Translations under genes and position numbers: made by a program
Assembly: GCF_030694575.1 (NCBI RefSeq)
Contig: NZ_JAUYUS010000064.1
Coordinates: 1 to 64,000 of the forward strand
Source: Parvibaculum sp.
GTDB lineage: Bacteria; Pseudomonadota; Alphaproteobacteria; Parvibaculales; Parvibaculaceae
DNA: 64,000 nt
Direction of reading: 5' to 3'
Part shown: in pieces, positions 36,753 to 45,323 of the stretch
Layout: each line of letters starts with the position of its first letter
Numbering within the stretch: position 1 is the stretch's first letter
Notes under the pieces: model-generated
What the model saw: the letters and a program-made list of their open reading frames with translations, nothing else
What the model was told of the DNA's origin: nothing
Databases searched by the model: none

Positions 36753-37766
36753 ATGGGCGCGGAAGCCAATCCGATAGCGGCACCGCTGGCCCATGTCGTC
36801 CGGAACCGCATCGCGGGTGCGACCGGCGTTGCCGGTCTGAAACGGCTCTCCGGCGGTGCCAGTCAGGAAACCTGGTCCTTCGACGCAATCACCTCCGGCG
36901 ATCCGGTACAGCTCATTCTGCGCCGTGCCCCCGGGGGGGAACGAGCGCCGAGCGCCACGGCCGTGCCGCTGGAAACCGAGGCCCGCCTGATCGGCCTGGC
37001 CGGCGGCGTGGGCGTACCCGTGCCGACGGTGCGCCACATCCTCGCCCCGGAGGACGGGTTGGGCCATGGCTTTATCATGAACCGCATCGCGGGCGAGACC
37101 ATCGCAAGGAAAATCCTCCGCGACGATGAATATGCAAATGCGCGTCCGAAGCTCGCCCGCCAATGCGGGGAAATCCTCGCCCGACTCCACAACATCGATA
37201 AAGCGTCGCTGCCGCCCCTCCGCACATCGCCGGCCCGCGCTGAAATCGAGCAGTATCTCGGCGTTTACAAGGCGCACGGTCATCCCCATCCGGTATTCGA
37301 TCTGGCTCTCAGATGGCTGAAGGAAAACGCACCGCCGGAGTCGACGGACCACACCCTCGTCCATGGCGACTTCCGGAACGGCAATCTCATGATCGGACCC
37401 GATGGTGTCCGTGCCGTGCTTGACTGGGAACTCGCCCATATCGGCGATCCAATGGAAGATCTCGGGTGGATTTGCGTGAATTCCTGGCGCTTCGGAAATA
37501 TAGACCAGCCGGTCGGCGGCTTCGGCGCGCGCGAGGATATGTTCGAGGGATATGAGGCGGCGGGCGGCGCAAAGGTCGACCCTGCCCGCGTCAAGTTCTG
37601 GGAAGTGCTCGGGACGCTCAAATGGGGCATCATGTGCACCATCATGGTAACGGCCTTCAAAAGCGGCGCGGACCGCTCCGTCGAACGCGCCACCATCGGC
37701 CGCCGCTCATCCGAAACGGAAATCGACTTGCTGCGCCTTTTGGCGCCGCGCGCGAAGGAGGCATGA
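36753..37766 (+). CDS. APH-family kinase-like protein (ACAD10/11 kinase-domain type)
   Basis: A 337-aa phosphotransferase-fold protein. LSGGASQETWSFDA is the nucleotide loop, HGDFRNGNLM the catalytic loop (Brenner motif), and VLDWELAHIGDPMEDLGW the metal-binding DxD-like segment. The closest remembered group is the N-terminal kinase domain of ACAD10/11, which phosphorylates 4-hydroxyacyl-CoA so that an acyl-CoA dehydrogenase-like domain can eliminate phosphate. A role in hydroxyacyl-CoA catabolism is an inference. It overlaps no neighbour but is coupled to the genes before and after. Confidence 0.8.
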   Translation: MGAEANPIAAPLAHVVRNRIAGATGVAGLKRLSGGASQETWSFDAITSGDPVQLILRRAPGGERAPSATAVPLETEARLIGLAGGVGVPVPTVRHILAPEDGLGHGFIMNRIAGETIARKILRDDEYANARPKLARQCGEILARLHNIDKASLPPLRTSPARAEIEQYLGVYKAHGHPHPVFDLALRWLKENAPPESTDHTLVHGDFRNGNLMIGPDGVRAVLDWELAHIGDPMEDLGWICVNSWRFGNIDQPVGGFGAREDMFEGYEAAGGAKVDPARVKFWEVLGTLKWGIMCTIMVTAFKSGADRSVERATIGRRSSETEIDLLRLLAPRAKEA

Positions 37767-38144
37767 ATGCAGGACCAGCCGACAGCGAGCGAACTCGTCG
37801 AAGCCGTGGCGGATTTCATCCGCAATCACGCCATGCCGCAGCTGCAGGGCCATGCCGCTTTTCATGCCCGCGTAGCTGCAAATGCACTCGACATCGTGAA
37901 GCGTGAGCTTGAAGTCGCGCCAACGGCCAATCCGGATGAGCGCCGGCGGCTGACCGACCTGCTCGGCCATGACGGACCGCTGGAGGAGCTCAACAGCGAG
38001 TTGTGCGCAAGGATCGAGGCGGGCGAGATTGGACTCGACACACCCGGCCTTGCGGATCACCTGTGGAAGACGACGCTTACCAAGCTCGCGATCGATCAGC
38101 CGAACTACTCGGGTTATCGGCGCGCCCTTGAGGAAAGCCGGTAA
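37767..38144 (+). CDS. DUF6285-like small helical protein
   Basis: A 125-aa helical protein with no signal or membrane segment (PTASELVEAVADFIRNH..., then RVAANALDIVKREL). It starts on the base after the kinase-like gene's stop (TGAATG), so the two are translated together. Small proteins of this type (DUF6285) are commonly encoded next to ACAD10/11-type kinases, which is the basis for the tentative assignment. Function is unknown. Confidence 0.6.
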   Translation: MQDQPTASELVEAVADFIRNHAMPQLQGHAAFHARVAANALDIVKRELEVAPTANPDERRRLTDLLGHDGPLEELNSELCARIEAGEIGLDTPGLADHLWKTTLTKLAIDQPNYSGYRRALEESR

Positions 38145-38156
38145 GGGGGACAGAAC

Positions 38157-39305
38157 ATGTTGCGCAAGAGCCTGACGGTACTTCTCGGTCTGGTGGCCAT
38201 TTTCGCTGTTGGCGCCGGCATTCTCTACTTCAACAAGCCCGCCCAGTATTTCGTTCTGCTGAAGCCGTGGTCCGGCTTCGATCCGGCGAAGGCGCCACCC
38301 GCTGCGGACTACGCTTCCGACGACGCATGGGCGGCACTGCCGGAACGAAACGATAAGGCCGATGTTGTTCCCGCATCGAGCACTGCAATGGACAATCAGG
38401 CCCATGCGGATGTCGACGTGTTTTTCATTCATCCGACGACTTACTACGGCAAGGCCGGCTGGAATGCGCGGTTCGATGAGCCGGGCTTCCCAATGGACCG
38501 GCTGGAAAACGGCGTGTTGCGTTATCAGGCAAGTGCCTTCAACGGCTGTTGCCGCATTTTCGCGCCGCGCTACCGGCAGGCGACTGTCTATGCGTTCATT
38601 GGCAAGGGCGCGGACGAACACGCGGCGCTCGACCTGGCCTACCGGGATGTCGCACAGGCCTTCGAAAATTTCATCGCCGAGCGGAACGATGGCCGGCCCT
38701 TCATACTGGCCGGGCATAGCCAGGGAGCCCTTCACGGATCGCGGCTATTGCAGGAGAAGATCGCCGGAACGCCGCTCGCCGACCACATGATTGCGGCCTA
38801 TTTGATCGGTTCCGCCCTGCCTGCGGATCTTGGATTGGATGGCATCGCGCCGTGTGCCGCGCCAACGGACCTCCATTGCACACTCAACTGGAACTCAATG
38901 AACAATGCAGCCCCTCGGGCCGGCTGGACGCAGGAAGGGACAACCTGGATAGGTGGCGAATACCGGATGGTCGGCGGCGCGCCCATCGCCTGTATCAATC
39001 CACTCAACTGGATAGCAGGCGGAGCCGCCGAGGCCTCGGAAAATCTCGGCAGCCTCCCCTTCACAGGCTCGGACAAGGATTTCCCGGCGGCGCGCAAAGA
39101 GCTTACCGGCGCAAAATGTGAAAACGGTATGCTGATCGTATCCCCACCCGAAGACGCGGAAGGCTTCACCTACGGCGTGCGTACCGGCGATTATCACATT
39201 TACGACTACAACCTCTTTTACATGAATATTCGGGCAAATCTGGAGGAACGCGTGGCCGCCTTTCTCGCCACCCGAGAACGCGGGCAAGCCCGGCTGGATC
39301 AATAA
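38157..39305 (+). CDS. DUF3089 alpha/beta-hydrolase-like protein, membrane-anchored
   Basis: A 382-aa protein with an N-terminal hydrophobic helix (LTVLLGLVAIFAVGAGILYF) that serves as a signal anchor. The soluble part contains VDVFFIHPTTYYGKAGWNARFDEP and the nucleophile elbow ILAGHSQGALHG (GxSxG), typical of DUF3089. NWIAGGAAEASENLG lies near the end. It may hydrolyse an ester at the outer face of the inner membrane. It follows the DUF6285-like gene by 12 bp and closes the four-gene run starting at 35717. Confidence 0.8.
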   Translation: MLRKSLTVLLGLVAIFAVGAGILYFNKPAQYFVLLKPWSGFDPAKAPPAADYASDDAWAALPERNDKADVVPASSTAMDNQAHADVDVFFIHPTTYYGKAGWNARFDEPGFPMDRLENGVLRYQASAFNGCCRIFAPRYRQATVYAFIGKGADEHAALDLAYRDVAQAFENFIAERNDGRPFILAGHSQGALHGSRLLQEKIAGTPLADHMIAAYLIGSALPADLGLDGIAPCAAPTDLHCTLNWNSMNNAAPRAGWTQEGTTWIGGEYRMVGGAPIACINPLNWIAGGAAEASENLGSLPFTGSDKDFPAARKELTGAKCENGMLIVSPPEDAEGFTYGVRTGDYHIYDYNLFYMNIRANLEERVAAFLATRERGQARLDQ

Positions 39306-39362
39306 ACACTTACGAACCGGCGAGCGCCAAGTGACGGTTTGGTAAGCGTTTTCAGGTCAAAT

Positions 39363-39391
39363 CCTCCGGTCCGGCAAATTGTTGCCGGAGG
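39363..39391 (+). promoter_or_regulatory. Overlapping inverted repeats ahead of the PAS gene
   Basis: CCTCCGG (39363-39369) pairs with CCGGAGG (39385-39391), and CCGGCAA (39371-39377) pairs with TTGCCGG (39382-39388) around a 4-nt loop. The two stems are mutually exclusive. The right-hand arms contain GGAGG, a ribosome-binding sequence, so they could mask or expose it. It could also be the 3' end hairpin of the preceding operon; no T-run follows. Confidence 0.45.
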
Positions 39392-39417
39392 GTTTGTATG
39401 AGTACCAGGTTGTTTCA

Positions 39418-39915
39418 GTGGCTTATCTCGAAGTCGATATTTCGGCCATCTCCTCCCGCCATCCTGTCCGCGCTTTCGATACCTACTGGTCGCACCACGC
39501 GCTCAGTGCCGGAGTGCCATCCCGCAACCAGATCAATCCGGGCGAGATTGCCGGTCTTCTTCGGTGGCTTCTGGTACTGGAGGTGGTCCCTCGACGGGCC
39601 GATATAGAGTATCGCTATCGTCTGGCGGGCACAGGCTGCACCGAACTCTTCGGCATCGACTACACCGGGAAGGTGCTCGGTGAAAATCTGACGCCTGAAG
39701 GGGAGGAAATCCGGCGTCTGGAATTCGGCCGGGTGCTGGAAAATCTCCGGCCCATTTTTTCGACCTCAAGTCTGCCTATCAAGACCAGGGAGTTCATCAC
39801 CGTTCACCGCGGCGTTTTTCCGGTATCGGCGTCGGGAGATGGGGCAGATCAGATTTTCGTGGTCGTGGCCCCGACCGTGACCGAATGCGCATTCCGCGCG
39901 CCCGTGACGGCCTAA
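39418..39915 (+). CDS. PAS_5-type PAS domain protein
   Basis: A protein of about 165 aa, single PAS-like domain (PF07310 type) without an output domain. YWSHHALSAGVPSRNQINPGEIAGLLRWLLVLEVV and IEYRYRLAGTGCTELFGIDYTGKVLGENL fit this alphaproteobacterial group. The start is uncertain: GTG 39418 has CCAGG eight bases upstream. TTG 39394 and TTG 39379 are also in frame, whereas the ATG at 39398 with the best ribosome site is in another frame. Its stop overlaps that of the convergent SGNH gene (CTAA). Confidence 0.7.
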   Translation: MAYLEVDISAISSRHPVRAFDTYWSHHALSAGVPSRNQINPGEIAGLLRWLLVLEVVPRRADIEYRYRLAGTGCTELFGIDYTGKVLGENLTPEGEEIRRLEFGRVLENLRPIFSTSSLPIKTREFITVHRGVFPVSASGDGADQIFVVVAPTVTECAFRAPVTA

Positions 39916-40934
39916 TCCGCCAGCCCTGCCCGAAGTTCACTGTTATAACTCCCCAAACGTTGCCGATAGATATCTCCCATCTGCCGGGACGAAAGCGCCT
40001 TCACATTGAGAGTATCCGGTAGCCCGCCCGAGAGCAGGGACCGCGCCACGGCCGCGTTGGCCGGTTCGGAGTAATGCGTCCCGTCATATGTGTTCGCCGT
40101 GTCGATGGTGAGCGCCGAGGGGACCCCATAGTCTAGGAAACGGTCGAATTTCTCCGAAGCTGCATGAAGCACATGCACATAATCGCCGAGCCAGCCGGCA
40201 TCATCGTAGGATTTGATCGCCCATGCGGAGATGGGCGGCACATAGCCGACAAGTTCTGCGTCCGGAAAGATTTTCCGCATGTCGTCATAGAAACGCACAC
40301 GCTGCGGGGCATTGAACTTTCCCGCCATCAGATCGCGAAGCGGCACTCTGGGATCGTAGGCCGGCGCGCCCGGAGCGACGTTACAATTGAAGTTGCGGTC
40401 ATAGACACGGTCCAGCGGCGACACCCCGAAAAGCGTCTGTTTGGACATCGAGACGGCGTCGAGTGACAGATAGGTCAGGAACGGAGATTTCGGCGCCCCG
40501 CCCTCCTTTATGAATGGAGGGATGTTGACGCCGCCGATGCGTTCGCGAAAAGCGGCGGCCGGCACTCCCATGATGACGAGCCTGGGTTTGAAACCCCGCG
40601 CCCCGACGTAGCGTGCGAAGGCGACAGCTTCCTCCGCCTTGCCCGCGGAAAACGCGAAGTTGAAACAGCGATAGCCTTCGATCTTGTCCTCGGGCAGCAA
40701 CGTCACCCGGCTGTCGCCGAAGATCAGGCAGTCATAGCGCTCCGGGTCGGCAAGAAACCGGTTGGTCTTGCTCAGACGTTCGTTGAACGCATAGTTGACC
40801 GTCCCGAGCTTGTTGCCGCCGAAATACCACATGGGGTCCACGGCCGCATTGAAGCCGAACGCCAGCAATCCGCACACGACCACAGTCGCGAAGATCGTCG
40901 CCAGATAGGCCGGTGCGTATTTGCTCATGTTCAT
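39912..40934 (-). CDS. SGNH-hydrolase-like partner of MBOAT acyltransferase
   Basis: A 340-aa protein with one N-terminal membrane helix (YLATIFATVVVCGLLAFGF) and a periplasmic part. LIFGDSRVTLLP is a GDS-type block I with the nucleophile Ser, and DGTHYSEPANA supplies the Asp-x-x-His end motif. It resembles the AlgJ/AlgX/DltD-type proteins that finish O-acylation of surface polymers. It follows the MBOAT gene by three bases, so both form one unit. The polymer is unknown. Confidence 0.75.
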   Translation of the reverse strand: MNMSKYAPAYLATIFATVVVCGLLAFGFNAAVDPMWYFGGNKLGTVNYAFNERLSKTNRFLADPERYDCLIFGDSRVTLLPEDKIEGYRCFNFAFSAGKAEEAVAFARYVGARGFKPRLVIMGVPAAAFRERIGGVNIPPFIKEGGAPKSPFLTYLSLDAVSMSKQTLFGVSPLDRVYDRNFNCNVAPGAPAYDPRVPLRDLMAGKFNAPQRVRFYDDMRKIFPDAELVGYVPPISAWAIKSYDDAGWLGDYVHVLHAASEKFDRFLDYGVPSALTIDTANTYDGTHYSEPANAAVARSLLSGGLPDTLNVKALSSRQMGDIYRQRLGSYNSELRAGLAD

Positions 40935-40937
40935 GGG

Positions 40938-42449
40938 TCAGAACTGGAAATAGAGGAATTCACTGATGCGCTGAAGGCTCAGTAAGGACGCGGCGGCGGC
41001 GAGCCCAACGGCAACTGCCACGCGCTTGCTCGGACGCCAGAGCGCAAGGCGAGCGAAGCGCGTACCATCGACCGGCAGCAGCAAGGGGTCGCGGCGGCGG
41101 TCCGCCCACTTGTAGTTGAAGGCCGGACGCACCATTGCCAGCCACTGCTGAGTGTTGGGCCAGAACCACACGATGCCCATCCAGAAGACGAGCCATGCGA
41201 TATCCTCGATGAGACGGTGCGGGCTAAAATTATCGAGCGGGAGCGCAACGAGACCTCGATAGATTGCCGTCGCCGCATCGATGTCGACGGCACGGAAGAG
41301 AACCCATGCCAGAGCCACGCAAAGGAACGTGAGCGCGCGCGCAATGCCGCGCGACCACCATGTGTTGATCGGCTTCCGTGGCAACGCATTCCAGCCGTGG
41401 TTCACAATCAGCATCAGCCCGTGCGCTGCACCCCACAACATGAAGGTCCATGCCGGCCCATGCCAGAGACCGCCGAGTGCCATGGTGATGAAAAGATTGA
41501 GATAGCGCCGGACCTTGCCGTGCCGGTTTCCGCCGAGCGCGATATAGAGATAGTCGCGCAGGAAGCGTGACAGTGTCATGTGCCAACGGCGCCAGAAGTC
41601 GGTGATGCTCAGCGCCTGATACGGCGAATGGAAGTTCAGAGGCAGCTTGATGCCGAAGATGCGCGCGGCGCCGATCGCCATGTCGGAATAGCCGGAGAAG
41701 TCGAAATAGAGCTGGAAGGTGTAGGCGAGCATTCCCTCCCAGGCATCGAAGAACCCGATATCGTTGCCGGCGGCCGCGCTGTTGAAGACGGCTGTCGCGA
41801 CCGGCGCCGCATTGTCCGCCAGCACAACCTTCTTGAAGAGACCGATGAAGAAGATCGTGAGTCCGATCGTGACGTTCATCCGGTCGAAGGCGAAGCCCCG
41901 GGTCTGTTTGGTCTGCGAAAAAATCTCTTTGTGATGGACAATCGGGCCCGCAATGAGCTGCGGAAAGAACATCACGAAGAAGCAATATTCGAGAAAACTG
42001 TGCGGCTCCACATCTCCGCGCCGGGCGTCGACCAGATAGGCGATCTTCTGGAAGGTGAAGAAGGAAATCGCGAGCGGCAGAACGATATGCTGCAACGGGA
42101 AATCCGTTTCGAGAACGGCGTTCGACGTTCCTATCAGGAAATCCGTGTACTTGAAGAAACCGAGAGCCCCGAGATCGACCGTCACGCCGAAGGCGGTAAG
42201 GAAGGTTGCCGCACCGCCTCCCGGCTTCAGCCGCTCGTTCAGAATGGCCTGCGCCATCAGGAAGTTGAAGATCGCAAGCCCGATCAATAGCGGCAGATAG
42301 ATGGGATTCCACCAGCCGTAGAAGAAGAGCGACGCAAGCACGAGGAAACCGAGGCTCGCCTCGCGGCCCATATAGGCGCGAATGACGAAGCACAACAGTG
42401 CCGTCAGTGGCAGGAAGCCAAAGAGAAAGATGGGTGAGTTAAAGAGCAA
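40938..42449 (-). CDS. MBOAT-family O-acyltransferase (AlgI/DltB-like)
   Basis: A 503-aa polytopic membrane protein. The opening LLFNSPIFLFGFLPL, FFPQLIAGPIVHHKEI, LYFDFSGYSDMAIGAARIFGI and FWRRWHMTLSRFLRDYLYIALGGNRHG are standard AlgI-group motifs. LGGLWHGPAWTFMLWGAAHG carries the catalytic His. It would move acyl groups across the inner membrane to a surface glycan. The start is TTG at 42449, at the position where relatives have ATG. It is coupled to the SGNH gene. Confidence 0.88.
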   Translation of the reverse strand: MLFNSPIFLFGFLPLTALLCFVIRAYMGREASLGFLVLASLFFYGWWNPIYLPLLIGLAIFNFLMAQAILNERLKPGGGAATFLTAFGVTVDLGALGFFKYTDFLIGTSNAVLETDFPLQHIVLPLAISFFTFQKIAYLVDARRGDVEPHSFLEYCFFVMFFPQLIAGPIVHHKEIFSQTKQTRGFAFDRMNVTIGLTIFFIGLFKKVVLADNAAPVATAVFNSAAAGNDIGFFDAWEGMLAYTFQLYFDFSGYSDMAIGAARIFGIKLPLNFHSPYQALSITDFWRRWHMTLSRFLRDYLYIALGGNRHGKVRRYLNLFITMALGGLWHGPAWTFMLWGAAHGLMLIVNHGWNALPRKPINTWWSRGIARALTFLCVALAWVLFRAVDIDAATAIYRGLVALPLDNFSPHRLIEDIAWLVFWMGIVWFWPNTQQWLAMVRPAFNYKWADRRRDPLLLPVDGTRFARLALWRPSKRVAVAVGLAAAASLLSLQRISEFLYFQF

Positions 42450-42546
42450 TTGGCGAGACGGGCTCCGGCCCCGGATGGGGTTCGAACTGTACAGGAATCG
42501 GGAGAATCCTGCTTCGGAAAAGGAATGTCATTACCAACCAAGGCAT

Positions 42547-42574
42547 AAAAAAGGCCGGGAACAACCCCGGCCTT
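42547..42574 (-). terminator. Rho-independent terminator of the thiolase operon
   Basis: On the minus strand AAGGCCGGG (42574-42566) pairs with CCCGGCCTT (42559-42551) with a 6-nt loop, followed by a T-run (complement of the A-run at 42547-42552). It is 26 bp past the thiolase stop and ahead of the MBOAT gene. Confidence 0.85.
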
Positions 42575-42599
42575 TTCCTCGCATGGATTTTCCGGCGGG

Positions 42600-43802
42600 T
42601 CAGGCGCCCTGGGCACCGATGATCGTTACCGAGCAGACGTTCTGGGAAGGCGCGCCGCCCAGATTGTGGGTAAGGCCGATCTTCGGGTTGGCAAGCTGCC
42701 GCTCGCCTGCGCGGCCCTGAAGCTGGAGATACATTTCATAGGCCATCCGAAGACCCGAGGCGCCGATGGGATGACCGAAACACTTCAGGCCGCCATCGAT
42801 CTGGCATGGAACCTTGCCGTCGGCGTCGTAAAACCCGTCCATGACGTCCTTCACCGCACCACCTTCGGGCGAGATGAAAAGATCTTCCATGGTTACGAGC
42901 TCCGTAATCGAGAAGCAGTCATGCACTTCCATCATGCTGACTTCCTCGCGCGGATTGTCGATGCCGGCTTCCTTGTAGGCCTTCTTGGCCGCGATCCGCG
43001 CCGTATGGAAGTAGCTGCCGTCCCAGCTGTTATGCTGGGATTCGAGGCCGTTCGAAACCGAAAGCTGCATCGCCTTCACGGTGACGATGTCCTTCTTGCC
43101 CATGGCCTTGGCAATTTCCGGCGTGGTAACGATCACCGCCGCCGCGCCGTCGGACACGCCGCAGCAATCGAAGAGACCAAGCGGCTCGGCGATCATCGGG
43201 GCATTCATCACCTGGTCTTCGGTCACTTCATTGCGGAGATGGGCCTTGGGGTTCTTCGCGCCATTGGCATGGCTCTTCACGGAAACATGCGCGATCGCGC
43301 GCTTGAGGTCTTCCTTGCTGACGCCATGCTTCGCCCGATAGGCGGAGGCGAGCTGCGCGAAGTTGCCCGGCGCGGAGCCCGACGGCGACCATTGCGGATT
43401 GAGCGTGCCCATGTTGCCGACCGGCAAGCCGCCATAGCCCGTGTCCTTGAGTTTCTCGACACCGACCGCGAGTGCGATATCGGCTGCTCCGGAGGCCACC
43501 GCATAAACGGCGCCGCGGAAGGCTTCCGAGCCGGAGGCACAGAAGTTTTCCACGCGGGTCACCGCGATGTTCGGAAGCCGCAGCGCGACCGAAAGCGGCG
43601 TGCCGCCCTTGCCGGTGCCGATCTCGTCGATATGGGTCGAAAACCAGGCCGCATCGAGCTGCGTCGGCTCGATACCGGCATCCTGCATGGCTTCGAGATA
43701 GGCCTCGACCATCAGTTCTTCCGGACCCGCATCCCAGCGTTCGCCGAACTTCGAGCAACCCATGCCGAGGATCGCGACCTTGTCCTTGATACCTGCCGCC
43801 AT
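42600..43802 (-). CDS. SCP-x type thiolase / acetyl-CoA acyltransferase
   Basis: A 400-aa thiolase-fold protein. VENFCASGSEAFRGAV places the acyl-carrying Cys at residue 88, HDCFSITE and GGLKCFGHPIGASG supply the conserved His and second Cys, so thiolytic or retro-Claisen chemistry is plausible. It belongs to the SCP-x/Ltp group, whose members often act with DUF35 partners. The gene just upstream encodes an HMGS-like/DUF35 fusion, 12 bp apart, so a complex is likely. A strong terminator follows. Confidence 0.87.
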   Translation of the reverse strand: MAAGIKDKVAILGMGCSKFGERWDAGPEELMVEAYLEAMQDAGIEPTQLDAAWFSTHIDEIGTGKGGTPLSVALRLPNIAVTRVENFCASGSEAFRGAVYAVASGAADIALAVGVEKLKDTGYGGLPVGNMGTLNPQWSPSGSAPGNFAQLASAYRAKHGVSKEDLKRAIAHVSVKSHANGAKNPKAHLRNEVTEDQVMNAPMIAEPLGLFDCCGVSDGAAAVIVTTPEIAKAMGKKDIVTVKAMQLSVSNGLESQHNSWDGSYFHTARIAAKKAYKEAGIDNPREEVSMMEVHDCFSITELVTMEDLFISPEGGAVKDVMDGFYDADGKVPCQIDGGLKCFGHPIGASGLRMAYEMYLQLQGRAGERQLANPKIGLTHNLGGAPSQNVCSVTIIGAQGA

Positions 43803-43814
43803 GTCCGTTTCTCC

Positions 43815-45323
43815 CTATTCGGCCGCCTGGCCCGTTTGTGATTTTGCTGCATTCGCCGCGACAGGAACCGCCTTCCAGAAATACCGCCGGAAACCGCGCT
43901 TCTCGTCGAATTCCTTGATCCGGAAGACGAGCTTCACTTCCATGCCGGAATCGACCGTGCCGGCCTCGACATCCGTGAAATCCATCATGATCCGGCCGCC
44001 TTCCTCGAACACGACCATGCCGTAATGGTTCGGCGGGTTCATGCTGAAGGAGAGGAAGTCCGCGGACCAGGAGAGGATTTTCGCCTTCTTCTCGGCGAAC
44101 TTGTAAGGCTCCTGCGTGTCGACCGTATGGTTGTTCGGATTGACCGAAATGCGGGACCTGGGGAACTGGATGACACCCGTTTCCGTGCACCGCCCGCCCA
44201 CGAGACCCATCAGCATGTCTTCGTTGCGGTAGAGCGTGGTGAGCGCGGTCTTCTTGTCCTGCTCGGCGCGCATTCCCTTTTCCCATTCAATGAGGCCATT
44301 GAAGGTCAGGAATTTGAGGTAGTTGGTTTCCTCGGTGCGATTGGCGAGCGAGCCGACAATGCCGCGCTTGCCGGCCTGGCTCGAGAGCTTGTCGGTCACT
44401 TCGAAGACGAGGGCGTCGCAACCGCCGCCGAAATGGAGAACCATGACCTTGTCGCCCGGCTTCGCTTCCTTCTGCAACGTGTGAACGAGCATGACGAGCG
44501 AATGGGCCGCGCCGGTCTCGCCGCAATTTGCCGCAAGCGTGTCCCGCGCTGCCTCCGGGGCTATGCCCGAACGCTTCGCAAGCTGCTGGACGAACTTGTC
44601 GCCGAAACTGCACGGCATAACAAAATGTTTGATATCTCCGGCACTTACACCGGATTTCTCAAGGGCAGCCTTCACTGCCCGGGGAACGATTTTCGCGAAC
44701 CCCTCATCGCGAATCCAGCGTTCTTCCCAGTTGTAGTCGAACTCTTCCGTACCGCCGCGAAAATGGTCGACGAAATCGACGGTGAGGCTCGCCCCGCCGA
44801 GATAGGTGGCGATCACATTGTCCGTACCCACCGTTACGGCGGCGGCGCCATCGCCGAAATCGAGTTCCTGGGCGGTGACCGCTTTGGTTTTCCGATGATC
44901 GGATGCGAGCACCAGCGCGTGCTTCGCCTCCCCGGCCTTCACTGCCGAAAGCGCCTGCATCAGTGCCGAGGTGCCGGCACGCTGCGTCGACGCCACATCG
45001 ACCGCGCGAACCTGCTCGCTGAGCGTCAGCGCGGCCGCGATGATGCCGCTGTTGAGGCGGTCCTTGAACGGCATCGTCGTCGAGCCGAAATAGAGCGCGT
45101 CCACATGGCTGCGGTCGTCGTCCGGGCCGAGCAGATCGCGGGCCGCTTCAACTGCCATCGTGACGGCGTCTTCGTCCCAATTCGCCATCGAGCGCTCGCC
45201 CTTCCCCTTGCCGAGGAAGTTGGGCGCCACCCAGGCGTTTGCCTGTGCAACGGCCTTTCGCTGCAACCGAAGCCGCGGGATATATCCGCCAAATGCTGTA
45301 AGTCCCACCGTCTGCTGGGCCAT
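43815..45323 (-). CDS. HMG-CoA-synthase-like protein fused to DUF35 OB domain
   Basis: A 502-aa fusion. Residues about 1-340 have the HMGS-like thiolase fold (GGYIPRLRL, ANWDEDAVTMAVEAARDLL, DVASTQRAGTSALMQAL, ELDFGDGAAAVTVG). The position of the archaeal HMGS nucleophile Cys, before AGT, is Gln114, and the HQPN-type His region reads MPCSFGDK, so normal HMG-CoA synthesis is unlikely. The remainder (about 350-490) is a DUF35 domain with an OB fold (SADFLSFSMNPPNHYGMVVF, ending YFWKAVP). Its zinc-ribbon keeps only one of four expected Cys (GGRCTETG). It precedes the thiolase and probably works with it. Confidence 0.8.
   Translation of the reverse strand: MAQQTVGLTAFGGYIPRLRLQRKAVAQANAWVAPNFLGKGKGERSMANWDEDAVTMAVEAARDLLGPDDDRSHVDALYFGSTTMPFKDRLNSGIIAAALTLSEQVRAVDVASTQRAGTSALMQALSAVKAGEAKHALVLASDHRKTKAVTAQELDFGDGAAAVTVGTDNVIATYLGGASLTVDFVDHFRGGTEEFDYNWEERWIRDEGFAKIVPRAVKAALEKSGVSAGDIKHFVMPCSFGDKFVQQLAKRSGIAPEAARDTLAANCGETGAAHSLVMLVHTLQKEAKPGDKVMVLHFGGGCDALVFEVTDKLSSQAGKRGIVGSLANRTEETNYLKFLTFNGLIEWEKGMRAEQDKKTALTTLYRNEDMLMGLVGGRCTETGVIQFPRSRISVNPNNHTVDTQEPYKFAEKKAKILSWSADFLSFSMNPPNHYGMVVFEEGGRIMMDFTDVEAGTVDSGMEVKLVFRIKEFDEKRGFRRYFWKAVPVAANAAKSQTGQAAE

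Noticed and set aside
39398..39607. 69-codon frame starting at the ATG with the best ribosome site near the PAS gene
   Set aside because: Its product has no recognisable features and runs in another frame across the PAS domain. It is kept only as a question about the true start.
42470..42500. GGGGTTCGAACT, similar to a tRNA T-loop
   Set aside because: No acceptor, D or anticodon stems could be paired around it.
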